Shown piece by piece: positions 8,520 through 17,444 of a stretch of DNA of 61,703 bases. A model generated the notes under the pieces. That model did no database searches and was not told where the DNA came from. It saw only the letters and a list, made by a program, of their open reading frames with translations. Each line of letters opens with the position of its first letter. Position 1 is the stretch's first letter. A program made the translations under genes and the position numbers. The DNA comes from Planctomycetota bacterium (lineage in GTDB: Bacteria > Planctomycetota > PUPC01 > JACPCR01): positions 1 through 61,703 of the forward strand of contig JAQBXN010000036.1 of NCBI GenBank assembly GCA_027625095.1, given 5' to 3'.

Positions 8520-11500
8520 CTACTCCACTGCAAAGGCATGGATATCGCCTCGTCCGCCTACGATCAGCAGATGTTCCTTATAGGGGCGCATGAACTGGAT
8601 GTAGTCCCGTTGCTGCTTTGTCATCTGTTCTTTATAGCTGGCTTCGGAATGACGAACGCCGGTTTTATTATCGATCATGAAGATGCGGTGGGTTTCTGGA
8701 TTCAGATAAACGATGTCGTCGCCTCTGAAGATGGGGGGTGAGTGGACGCTCATTGACTGCATGTCCGTCTTCCAGAGTATCTGGCCAGTGCCCGGGTTGA
8801 TGGCGTAAAGATATATAGACCGTGCCTTGTAACCTCGGACATGAAGGTAAAGGACATCCTCATGAATGACCGGTGGGCGCGGAAATGTGCCGCTGAAAGT
8901 GATGGAATAATCAAACTCACCGGTAGCGATATCCATCATGTGAAGCTGCCAGGTGGTGTCCTCGCACAGGAAAACTTTGTCACCGTTGATGACTGGCTGA
9001 AGCCAGATGCCCTGCTGCGGCAATTCTTTGGTCAGGATCATCTTGCCGGTGGCTGATTCTCGGACAACCAGAGTTGAGATGTTGAGGATGGCTTCGATTG
9101 AGGCGACATATTTTCCTTGAGAAACGAGCTCCTGCGTGTGCATCGAAGCTGGCACACTCCACTGGATACCACCCGTGTCTGGATCAACAGAGACCAGCCG
9201 GGGTTGGCTCTCCACCCGCGCATAGAAGACCAGGCGATCGGCAGATGTCTGCATGCTCGGTACGTTAATCTTCGCACTTGGCAGGTTGGTTACTTCGACG
9301 GATTTTCCGGATTTCGTTATCCGAATTTGATCGAATAGAGACACCCGGTGCACCTGCACCTCCACACCGTCGTTATAAAGAATCGCCTTGCCCGGCTTCA
9401 TCTGCCGCAAGATTTCGCCGGTTATCGGCTCGACTTCGGCCCAGCGTGCGAGGCCGGAATAGATGACTCCGGCCTGAGTCACTGAATGCGTTCTTGCGAC
9501 ATCATAGAGCTGGGTATGCCGGAGCAGTCGAAGCTTGAACGGTCGGGGTTGGATATCGCCGGCGGTAGTGAAGTTGTCGGCCAGCAACCGGCCCTGCCGG
9601 CTTCTGAGGTCCAGGTAGTATTTCAGGGAGATCGTTCGGATCTTGCTCAGTCGGATGGGCGCGGTCGGGAGTTCGTCAGATACCTTTGAATAGATGGCCT
9701 GGGCCTCGTTCTCCCGATTCAAGAATTCCATGCATCGCGCAATCTGAACCTGTACGTCCGCGGCTTCCGGAGAGAGACGCTTGAGCGAACGCTCGTCATT
9801 CTCATTGCGATAGTATTTTTCCAGCACTTCCTGAAACGCGCGAATCTCTTCGAATTGAGCGAGCGCTTTGGCGGTGTCATTCTTATCAAACAGGTCGTAA
9901 GCCCAGCTTCGTTGAATCTCGCTCAGCCGCTGCCGCACGGGGAGGAGCATGCTCTGACTCGATAGTTCCAGCGCTTTGCGGTATTGGTGGACTGCGGTTG
10001 GGTAATCGCCCAGGTAGTCATAGATGTTGCCGCGGGTCATGTAATAGGAATGAATGTTGGGGTTGGCCTCTATGGCTTTGCCGAGCATTTCCAGCGCATC
10101 CTCGGTTTTTTCGGCGCGGAAGTATCGGGTGGCCAGTTGATAGAAGACGGTGGCATCTGTGAACACGCGCTCGGAGACGCGTCCCCAGAAAGCCAGGGCC
10201 TCACCCATCTGCCCCTGGTCGGCGAAGAGATCGCCGATGCGAAGGAAGTATTTCCATTTGTTGACCGGGTCGATGACCGATGCCTTTCTGAGCTCGACCA
10301 CCGACTGCTCAAACGAATCGCGCATCACGTAGGCGACAGATTTACCCAGGTAGCCGGGAATGAAGAGCGGGTCACGCTGGAGGGCGTCGCTGAAAAAACT
10401 CAGACCGGCGGTAGATCCCGGGTTATCGCCGGTATAGAAACCAAAAGGCTTTTGGGTCGGGCCGCCCTTGAGGTCGGGAAAACTGAAATGACTTTCCGGC
10501 GCCTGCTGCTGGATGTCAGCGATGCACCAGGCCGGCATGGGGTCCTGCGGGTGGCTGAAATAATCCTGTGAATGCTTTCGCAACAGAGGCTCCAGTCCGC
10601 GCACTCCGCCCCGATTGTTATTGCCCCATGCTCCATACCCCATCGCCAGACTGAGCAGTTCCGAGTTCATCTCCTGCTTGATCGCCGGATGCGGCGCGAG
10701 ATCGAATGCCTCCATCGCGCTGCGGACAGCGAGGTCGTAAAGCGTATTCTGCTCATTGCTGTTTCGAGCCTTTGATGCGCCCAGGCGGAGGGAGGCCTCA
10801 CTGTGCATCCGCGCCAGCCCTGGGTCGTTTGCGAATTGCTTTCGGCCGGTTTCTATGACTGTCTTCGATTCTTCGAGCTGGCGGTAATCGAGTAAGAGCT
10901 GTCCAGCCATTTGAGTTTCCGCGAGGGTAAGTTTGCCGCGGTCGGAAGCGGAGCGGATGAGGTCGTTCGCCTTCTTCAGGTAATTTTGAGTCAGGGCTAG
11001 CCATTCATTTGTTTCCGGGCTCTCTCTGGACGGATCTGGTTTCTCTTTTCCGGGCGGAATGATCGCTGATCGCAAGAGGTAAAGTTCCGCCAGTTCCAGT
11101 CCATGGGATTCTATCTCCGGAGCTACCTCGATAAGGTTCCGGTAGGTCTCTTCCGCCCAGTCCAGTTCTCCGGCTCGCTTCATCGCCCTGCCCACTGAAA
11201 GAAAGCGTGAAGGCTGCGTCTTATCTTCAGCGATCACTGCGGCCCAGATCGCTCTGGCTGACTCACGATGCTTTTGGGATATGTGGTACTCAGCGTCCTG
11301 GAGCTTGTAGTGGACGTTTTGCGGACTGAGTGCGGTGAGCCGGCGGCTCGCCTCAGTGACGCCTTCATCGTTACTGAGCTCTACCAGAACCGAACGATAC
11401 CTTTCGAGGATCTGCACGTCGCGGGGGCTGGCCTGAGATGCCGCTGAAAGATAATCCGCGGCGGATTGTTTATTCCCCTGTGCTTGACGCAGTGCTGCCA

Positions 11501-12572
11501 GCTCAAGCAGATCGCTGACGTCCGGCGTCTCCTTCTTTACTCGCGATTCAAGCTCTTCCTGGAGACTTTCGAGTTCTTGTTTCTCCTCAAAACATCGGCG
11601 GATGCGTGCGTTCAGTTCCTCGCTGAGCCAGTGTGATTCAGAGAGGAAGGTTTTGGCCTTGCGGTAGGTGAGCACTGCTTTGTCGAATTGTTTCTGTTCA
11701 AACTCCACCTGGCCGAGATCGACCAGGGCGAAGCAGGCGCCCTCCGAATCTTCGGTGAGGAGTTCCAGGAGTTTCGTGAGCCACCGTTCGGCAAGTTCCC
11801 ACTTCTTGAAAGACTTTGCCTCGTTAGTCAGCTTTCGAAACGAATTCGCATCGAAAGGCAGCAGTTCAGCAATCTCGTCCCATGTCTTTCTAGCATCCTC
11901 AAAACGTTCGAGGGTCGCATGCACCTGGGCCAGACCGTGAAGGCTTCGGACTCGGTCGTTCATATCGGAAGCCAGCGCCGCGGCGAGCCGGTAGCCCGTG
12001 GCCGCTTCCTCGAACTTGCGCTGCTTGAAGTGCACATCGGCCAGCAGGTACCGGGCGTAATAATCGTCCGCATCGAGCCGTACCGCGTCCCTGAATTTCA
12101 CCCCCGCCTGAAAGAGGTCTCGAAAGGATGCGTAAAGTTTGCCGAGAATGATGTGGAGATTTCCCTTCTTCGGGTCGAGCCGAATGGCATTCTGGAAGAA
12201 GTTCACCAACAGAAACTCTTTACTCTCCGCTTTGAATGCGCCGTAGACCTGGCGGAACGCGAAGTCGTTTCGCGCATCGCTGAGGAGCACGTCCATGTAA
12301 CGATCCACGATCTTCTGGCGCTCTGCGGAGAGTTTGAAGGCGGATGGTTCCTCGGCATGGAGGGGTGATTGGAGGTAGAAGAGCATCGCGAGGAAGAATG
12401 TGAGGAGTGGGACACTCGATGCAGTTCGACAAACAGCGCCCTGCGAGCTTGCCTCGCTGGTGCATGAGGTTGAATGGTTACATTGAATCTTGAATCCTGA
12501 ATCCTGAATCCTGAATCCTGAACCCCGGTATGCAGCACTGCTGAACCCTGAACCCTGAACTCTTTTCCTCAT
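8520..12572 (-). CDS. TPR array plus PQQ-type beta-propeller, membrane-anchored or secreted
   Basis: 1350 residues from ATG 12572, which overlaps the stop of the upstream VWA gene (ATGA) and is therefore preferred over the more upstream in-frame start at 12626. The hydrophobic export segment (VPLLTFFLAMLFYLQSPLHAEE) sits unusually late, near residue 60, because residues about 6-30 are encoded by an array of seven-base repeats. From about 75 to 1000 the protein is a long TPR-like helical array (for example NLHIILGKLYASFRDLFQAGVKFRDAVRLDADDYYARYLLADVHF). The last 280 residues carry PQQ-propeller blades (DPDTGGIQWSV, NPGTGQILWKTD). Last gene of a VWA/Bat-like operon; TPR partners are common in such clusters. 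Probably a periplasmic scaffold. Confidence 0.8.
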   Translation of the reverse strand: MRKRVQGSGFSSAAYRGSGFRIQDSGFKIQCNHSTSCTSEASSQGAVCRTASSVPLLTFFLAMLFYLQSPLHAEEPSAFKLSAERQKIVDRYMDVLLSDARNDFAFRQVYGAFKAESKEFLLVNFFQNAIRLDPKKGNLHIILGKLYASFRDLFQAGVKFRDAVRLDADDYYARYLLADVHFKQRKFEEAATGYRLAAALASDMNDRVRSLHGLAQVHATLERFEDARKTWDEIAELLPFDANSFRKLTNEAKSFKKWELAERWLTKLLELLTEDSEGACFALVDLGQVEFEQKQFDKAVLTYRKAKTFLSESHWLSEELNARIRRCFEEKQELESLQEELESRVKKETPDVSDLLELAALRQAQGNKQSAADYLSAASQASPRDVQILERYRSVLVELSNDEGVTEASRRLTALSPQNVHYKLQDAEYHISQKHRESARAIWAAVIAEDKTQPSRFLSVGRAMKRAGELDWAEETYRNLIEVAPEIESHGLELAELYLLRSAIIPPGKEKPDPSRESPETNEWLALTQNYLKKANDLIRSASDRGKLTLAETQMAGQLLLDYRQLEESKTVIETGRKQFANDPGLARMHSEASLRLGASKARNSNEQNTLYDLAVRSAMEAFDLAPHPAIKQEMNSELLSLAMGYGAWGNNNRGGVRGLEPLLRKHSQDYFSHPQDPMPAWCIADIQQQAPESHFSFPDLKGGPTQKPFGFYTGDNPGSTAGLSFFSDALQRDPLFIPGYLGKSVAYVMRDSFEQSVVELRKASVIDPVNKWKYFLRIGDLFADQGQMGEALAFWGRVSERVFTDATVFYQLATRYFRAEKTEDALEMLGKAIEANPNIHSYYMTRGNIYDYLGDYPTAVHQYRKALELSSQSMLLPVRQRLSEIQRSWAYDLFDKNDTAKALAQFEEIRAFQEVLEKYYRNENDERSLKRLSPEAADVQVQIARCMEFLNRENEAQAIYSKVSDELPTAPIRLSKIRTISLKYYLDLRSRQGRLLADNFTTAGDIQPRPFKLRLLRHTQLYDVARTHSVTQAGVIYSGLARWAEVEPITGEILRQMKPGKAILYNDGVEVQVHRVSLFDQIRITKSGKSVEVTNLPSAKINVPSMQTSADRLVFYARVESQPRLVSVDPDTGGIQWSVPASMHTQELVSQGKYVASIEAILNISTLVVRESATGKMILTKELPQQGIWLQPVINGDKVFLCEDTTWQLHMMDIATGEFDYSITFSGTFPRPPVIHEDVLYLHVRGYKARSIYLYAINPGTGQILWKTDMQSMSVHSPPIFRGDDIVYLNPETHRIFMIDNKTGVRHSEASYKEQMTKQQRDYIQFMRPYKEHLLIVGGRGDIHAFAVE
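12475..12565. repeat. Heptanucleotide tandem repeat (TTCAGGA/TTCAGGG)
   Basis: On the minus strand the sequence reads GGGTTCAGGGTTCAG, a short unique spacer, then four consecutive copies of GGATTCA with a degenerate fifth. The array falls inside the 5' end of the TPR/PQQ gene and encodes the repeated residues GSGFRIQDSGFKIQ in front of the signal sequence. Related A/G-rich low-complexity stretches occur in the intergenic gap at 17356-17390, and a TTACTCT-type one at 47480-47503. Confidence 0.85.
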
Positions 12573-15250
12573 ACTGCTGCCCTCCCTTCGCGCCGCTTTC
12601 TCATGAACTCGACCACTGCCGGCCATCTTCTCGAAAGAACATCAAGGATGAACAGGAAGCATGCGGCCAGCAGGAGTTGAGATCCTATATCGTGCGGGCG
12701 TTTCTTGGCCGCGCCTTCCAGGTCGAACACTTCTGCGGGCCCCTCAGCAATCCGGCCTTCGGAAACATCACACAGCTTCTGCATCAGTGCATGATTCGGA
12801 AGAAGAGAGGCGAGCTCTCGATTCACCGATACGACGCCTCCAGTTGTAGCCACTCCTGAACCGTCCTCTCTTGCGACTTTGAAAAGATAGACACCGCTGC
12901 GATCCACTTTATGGATTGCCTGGTAGCGTCCCGGCCCGGACTGACCCATCTTGATTTCGACTCGGCTCTCTTCGCTGAAGACCTGCCCCTTCTCGCCCAA
13001 CGGATACACGCCTACCACCGGCGGTCTGTCGTTGACGAATTTATTGCGGTCATCAAGCGCGTCCACATCCAGTAGAAGTTCCCAGCCACGCACTTTCACG
13101 CGAGGGAAGTAGTCGATGCCAGGCGTCGCATGTGAGCTCCAATTCACCATATTCTGGAAGAGCTGGCCAAACTGATCGCTCCAGTCTGATACCCACAACT
13201 GACTCCACTTACCGCGGGCGTCGGTCGCAAGCACGGTGGTACGCCCCGCCCCGAATGGCCAGGTAACCAGCAGTGGGTCTTTTGCCTTTTGTGTGACCAG
13301 CAGCGTTTCCGATGCAAGCTTGGGTTTGACCCGCACGTAGCCAAATAGGGTCGGGCTCAGATCGATATCGATCCCCTGAAAGAGTTCGCTTTGCTTCAGT
13401 GCCAATGCCTCGACCGGGCGCTCGACGACGACTGCCCTGGCGAATTCCTCAATTTCTCTTTCCAGGACGTGTCCCGCTTCTTCGACATCTTCCGCCGGGT
13501 AGTAACGGCCATTTCCCCAGCGGGCTATCTCACTCAAGAGTTTCTGATTTGCCTCACTTCCGACGGCAACCGTGCTGATGCTGACTTCCCCGGAAGCAAA
13601 CTGCATTGCAAGCTGCGCGTAATCGTAGCCCGGGTCCACGTAACCGTCGGTCACGATAATGATCCCCTTGTTTGTGGCGTTGACCTTCATCAATCGTTCG
13701 TAGGCCGCATTCATCGGCCGGTATAGATTCGAACGGCCATCAAAAGGAATGCTGATCTGCTTTATGCGCGGCCGATCAATTACCTGCTGGAGGGTCAGAA
13801 ACCAGTTTGAACTTTTCAGTTCGCTGGCGAATCCAAGTGCCCCGATTCTGTCCCGGTCAGTCAAGACATCGACCGCTCGATTAAAAACGCCGCTGACAAA
13901 AGTTCTCTTATCGCCTTTGAAATCGTGTTTGTGAATCTGCATCGAGGTGGAGTTGTCGACCACCATCACCAGTGCGACGGTGGGTGTTTCCTTTTCACCG
14001 AAAGAGCAGAGGACAGGCAACATCTCCTCCAGAAGCGTGCCTGCATATCCGCCAGCAGAGAGGGCCTTGTCGCCTCCGGTCAGGATTACAGAGCCGCCAA
14101 ATTCCTTGACGTAATCGTGAAGCAGTTTCATCTGGTTGGCCGTCATATCCGATGCCGGCACGTTACCGATGATCACAGCAACAAATTCCTCGAGATCGAG
14201 CATGCTCTGCGGAAGACCCCGGGCAGGCCGCACCTCGAGATTTACTCGAGCGCTTTCGAATGCCCGTTTCAGGTTGAGCTGCTCAGAGGATTCGTTCGCT
14301 ATCACCAGGATGCGCGGGAGATCTTTGAGCTCCAGAAATGCATACGACCGATCATTGGCCGGATTCTGTTTCAGGTCGGTCACGAGCCGTGCTTCGTAAA
14401 CAAATCGTCCGCCGCGCTCGATACGTTGTCGAAACTCCAGGATTTCCGAGCCCCGTTTCACGCTGAATTTTTTCGAGGCCACCATCACGTGATTGCGATA
14501 AAGCCGTAACTCCGCTTGGCGGGATTGATTCGATATGGGCTCAAATGAACTGGTCACTGAAACGTGCACGTTAAACGCCTGGTTCAAATGGATCTCTTCC
14601 GCCAGAGCGATCCGATCGACAGCAATGTCGGGCTGCGCCTGGAACTTCGGCTGAAGCGCCACGATATCGATGCCGGACTTACCCGCGACGTAGGCTTCCT
14701 GGATGGCATTTCCGTCAGTTTCATTGCAATCGGAAACCAGACAGATCCGCCGGGCCATATCGCTGGGAAAGGAGCTGATCGCCAACCGAATTGCCGCAGC
14801 AATATTGGTCTCCTGTTCACGGGCGGTGGCTGTCCGCGCGATGTCAGCGCCTTCGCCTTGAATCTTTTTTATCGCCAGTTGGATATCCGGGTTCGGCCCG
14901 GCGGGCACCGCGACGGTCGGCTTCGCATCGAAAAGGATGACGCCCGCCCATGCCCTGTTGGGCATGGTTTTCATGCTCTTATCCACCACGTCCGCCAGGT
15001 TCTTGCGATAAGGCGCCATCGAGGTGGAAACATCGACCAGGTAGTAAACGCAAATGTCCTGATCCGTATCCGTCCACCAAACCTGCATTGTCAGCAGATC
15101 TGCCACGATCATCACAACGACCAGGCTTCTGGTCGCAGTCATGACTCCTTTGCGAAGCGGGGCCACCCTGTCGTACGTCCTGAGGCCGATATAAATCAGC
15201 ACCGGTACGATAAGGAAGATGAAAAAAGCGGCGGGGTTATAGACCTGCAT
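12569..15250 (-). CDS. Membrane protein with two VWA domains and GATase1-like segment
   Basis: 893 residues. Two N-terminal membrane segments (about 5-22 and 40-58) are followed by a first VWA domain with MIDAS motif DVSTSM near residue 73. A second VWA has motif DNSTSM near 430 and TDGYVDPGY about 100 residues later. Between them (about 310-400) lies an alpha/beta segment (RILVIANESSEQLNLKRAFE and GGSVILTGGD) like the glutamine-amidotransferase-like domain of Planctomycete VWA proteins. A hydrophobic C-terminal segment (SQLLLAACFLFILDVLSRRW) precedes a basic tail, so the VWA domains are probably periplasmic. Belongs to the BatA/BatB-like group. Starts 128 bases after the preceding BatA-like gene and overlaps the next by four bases. 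Confidence 0.85.
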   Translation of the reverse strand: MQVYNPAAFFIFLIVPVLIYIGLRTYDRVAPLRKGVMTATRSLVVVMIVADLLTMQVWWTDTDQDICVYYLVDVSTSMAPYRKNLADVVDKSMKTMPNRAWAGVILFDAKPTVAVPAGPNPDIQLAIKKIQGEGADIARTATAREQETNIAAAIRLAISSFPSDMARRICLVSDCNETDGNAIQEAYVAGKSGIDIVALQPKFQAQPDIAVDRIALAEEIHLNQAFNVHVSVTSSFEPISNQSRQAELRLYRNHVMVASKKFSVKRGSEILEFRQRIERGGRFVYEARLVTDLKQNPANDRSYAFLELKDLPRILVIANESSEQLNLKRAFESARVNLEVRPARGLPQSMLDLEEFVAVIIGNVPASDMTANQMKLLHDYVKEFGGSVILTGGDKALSAGGYAGTLLEEMLPVLCSFGEKETPTVALVMVVDNSTSMQIHKHDFKGDKRTFVSGVFNRAVDVLTDRDRIGALGFASELKSSNWFLTLQQVIDRPRIKQISIPFDGRSNLYRPMNAAYERLMKVNATNKGIIIVTDGYVDPGYDYAQLAMQFASGEVSISTVAVGSEANQKLLSEIARWGNGRYYPAEDVEEAGHVLEREIEEFARAVVVERPVEALALKQSELFQGIDIDLSPTLFGYVRVKPKLASETLLVTQKAKDPLLVTWPFGAGRTTVLATDARGKWSQLWVSDWSDQFGQLFQNMVNWSSHATPGIDYFPRVKVRGWELLLDVDALDDRNKFVNDRPPVVGVYPLGEKGQVFSEESRVEIKMGQSGPGRYQAIHKVDRSGVYLFKVAREDGSGVATTGGVVSVNRELASLLPNHALMQKLCDVSEGRIAEGPAEVFDLEGAAKKRPHDIGSQLLLAACFLFILDVLSRRWPAVVEFMRKRREGRAAV

Positions 15251-15296
15251 GGAAGAAGAGGGGAAGAATGGAGTGTTGGAGTTTTGGGGTTTGCCA

Positions 15297-15345
15297 CTTC
15301 GTCGTAGTCTTTGTCTTCTTTTTCGTTCAGGAGACTACGACGAAG
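15297..15345. repeat. Perfect 14-base inverted repeat
   Basis: CTTCGTCGTAGTCT (15297-15310) and AGACTACGACGAAG (15332-15345) are exact reverse complements around a 21-base loop rich in T and C. The pair occupies the 128-base gap between two VWA genes. No run of T follows in the direction of transcription, so a terminator is unlikely; it could be a dispersed repeat or an intercistronic RNA hairpin. Confidence 0.75.
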
Positions 15346-15378
15346 AAGATTAAGAAGAAGAGAAGTGCATGCTTTTGT

Positions 15379-17352
15379 TTAGAACAGAATCCTCTGGTGA
15401 TATACGTAGGCTTCAACACACAGCACGATGAGAGCGAGCCAGTTCAGGGCGAACCATAGTTCGCGTTCGACTACAGGGGCCTTCTCCTCGATGGAGTGTG
15501 CTTCTTTGAAGCTCTTCTGGAATTCGGGATTGGGGGCGATTTTGCTCTCGGTAGGGTCGCTCAGGTTGACGGCGAAGCCATGCTTCTGTCTTCCGATCGT
15601 ATAGGTGTATGTGCCGCAAAGATGTGTCTGGGTGTAGGTGGCCGTTTCTCCGATCACGGGGATGACGGCTTCTGCCTTCAACGGATCGGTTACGAATACT
15701 TCGGTGGGCCGGTCGCGCTCGCTCAACGGCACACGGATCTCCACGACTTCGCCCGGCTTGATCTGCGTCTTCTGCTCTCCGAGTTCATTCTGTGTGAACC
15801 AGAGGAGCGAATTTGAGACGAGTACAGGGAATGCAAGACGGAAAGGGAAATCCGACTGCTTCGGATCGAATGCAACAAAGACAAGTTTCTGGGGGCCGCG
15901 GCGACCCGCGAGAATGATCGGGGTCTGCACAGTCCGGGCAATCGGCTCCATGAAATCCATCTGCTGGATGCCGAGCGATTCTGCAATAAGCAGGTTTTCA
16001 AGGCTGATGTAATTCATCAGCGGATGCGTTCGATCCCATGCCCGCATCAGCGGGCGCATCACGACGTCTTTTGTTACCGAAGCCGCTGGATTCTTGCCGC
16101 TCGTGTTTACAAAGATGAGATGGGTGTCGGGCAGCTTTGCCGGTATCCAGTTGTAGAAGATCATCGCGCCGACATCGTAGTTCAGGTTGTATTTTTCCGG
16201 CGAGATCCGATAGCCCTGGACGCCGATGTTCGCACTCATTGCAGCGTCAAGATAACCGCCGAGTTCTTCCTTGGGTGCTACTACAAGGACCTTGATCCGT
16301 TCACGTTTCGGAATCCATTCATATGAGGTGTTGTCGACAAGGAAGACGTCCTTGACGCCGGGATCGAGGAGCGTGACTTCCGCGGTGAACTGTCCACCCA
16401 CCAGCAGCGTTTTCTCGTACATCTCGGTGTGCAGTTCGTTGGGCGGTAATGTGACTTCACGGACGTCGATGGTCGTTCCGCCGACGTTGGGTCCGGAATC
16501 CTTTTTCGATTTTTCGCCCTCTTTCTTTGCGCCGATGCTCAATCGGATGGCCACCTTCCTCGGTTCGCCGAAGGTGTTCTGGAGAACCAGTAGCGCAGAA
16601 AAATCACGTTCGGAATCCATGTTTCTGCGTGACGAGAAACTTACGATGCCTACGTTCCCTTTTTCTTTACCAAATGCATGGAACTGAATGCTGGATAGCA
16701 CATCGCCATATTTCTCTGGAAATTCATTGTCAGAGCGGCCATGGAGTGTCCGCATTACTTCTGCGCCGTCTGACAGCAGGTAAACTTGCGGCTCAGAGAG
16801 AGGACGTATGACTTCACGGACGAGTTCGAACGCCTGCGAAAGATCGGTGGTCTGGAAACCGGCCTGAAGGCCATCGAGGGTGCGATAGAGCGTTCTGCGA
16901 TCTTTTTCAAATTGCTGGACGATACGAGCCTCGCTGTCCGCAGCGATGATCAGCATCCTGTCTCCGTGCTCCATACGACGAACGATGTCCCTTGCCTTCT
17001 CTTTAGCTTCGTTGAAGCGTGTCGCCCCGTTTTTGCCGTCCTGCGTCTGCATGCTGGCCGAAACGTCCATAACCAGCACGATTCGCTGTTCGGTCAATCT
17101 TCCTGATGACAGGAGCGGACGCGCTGCTGAAAAAGCGAGCATGGCTAGAACCGCTGCCTGAACCGCCATCGAGATCATCGTGCGCATCCGCCTTCGTTGC
17201 CGTTTCGCATCCTTCTGAAGATGCGCGAGGTAGGCAAGGGATGAAAGCTGAACCTTCTGCCTCGGCATCCTCAAGATGTAGAGAATGACGACGATGACAA
17301 GCAGAGCCAGCGAAGCCAGCGCAGGTTTGGACAGGAAGTAAAGTTCGTTCAA
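15379..17352 (-). CDS. BatA-like protein: membrane anchor plus VWA domain
   Basis: 657 residues. The N-terminus (two membrane segments at about 10-28 and 58-78 flanking a basic stretch) has the BatA/aerotolerance-regulator layout. A VWA domain follows with MIDAS motif DVSAS near residue 95 and YLLSDGAEV near 195. The central part is beta-rich, and a last membrane helix (LWFALNWLALIVLCVEAYVYH) closes the protein, so most of it should face the periplasm. The start is TTG at 17352; no ATG lies before the anchor and the ribosome binding site is weak. Second gene of the minus-strand VWA operon. Confidence 0.82.
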   Translation of the reverse strand: MNELYFLSKPALASLALLVIVVILYILRMPRQKVQLSSLAYLAHLQKDAKRQRRRMRTMISMAVQAAVLAMLAFSAARPLLSSGRLTEQRIVLVMDVSASMQTQDGKNGATRFNEAKEKARDIVRRMEHGDRMLIIAADSEARIVQQFEKDRRTLYRTLDGLQAGFQTTDLSQAFELVREVIRPLSEPQVYLLSDGAEVMRTLHGRSDNEFPEKYGDVLSSIQFHAFGKEKGNVGIVSFSSRRNMDSERDFSALLVLQNTFGEPRKVAIRLSIGAKKEGEKSKKDSGPNVGGTTIDVREVTLPPNELHTEMYEKTLLVGGQFTAEVTLLDPGVKDVFLVDNTSYEWIPKRERIKVLVVAPKEELGGYLDAAMSANIGVQGYRISPEKYNLNYDVGAMIFYNWIPAKLPDTHLIFVNTSGKNPAASVTKDVVMRPLMRAWDRTHPLMNYISLENLLIAESLGIQQMDFMEPIARTVQTPIILAGRRGPQKLVFVAFDPKQSDFPFRLAFPVLVSNSLLWFTQNELGEQKTQIKPGEVVEIRVPLSERDRPTEVFVTDPLKAEAVIPVIGETATYTQTHLCGTYTYTIGRQKHGFAVNLSDPTESKIAPNPEFQKSFKEAHSIEEKAPVVERELWFALNWLALIVLCVEAYVYHQRILF

Positions 17353-17444
17353 GAGAGGTTCAGAGGCTCAGAGGTTAGAGGTTAGAGGAATGAGAAGATG
17401 AAAAGTCAGGCTAAGCCACTTGAAAAAATGCGCGTCTCGATGTT

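Noticed and set aside
12475..12565. CRISPR array
   Set aside because: Units are seven bases with no spacers; a simple tandem repeat. No CRISPR-like repeat was seen anywhere in the window.
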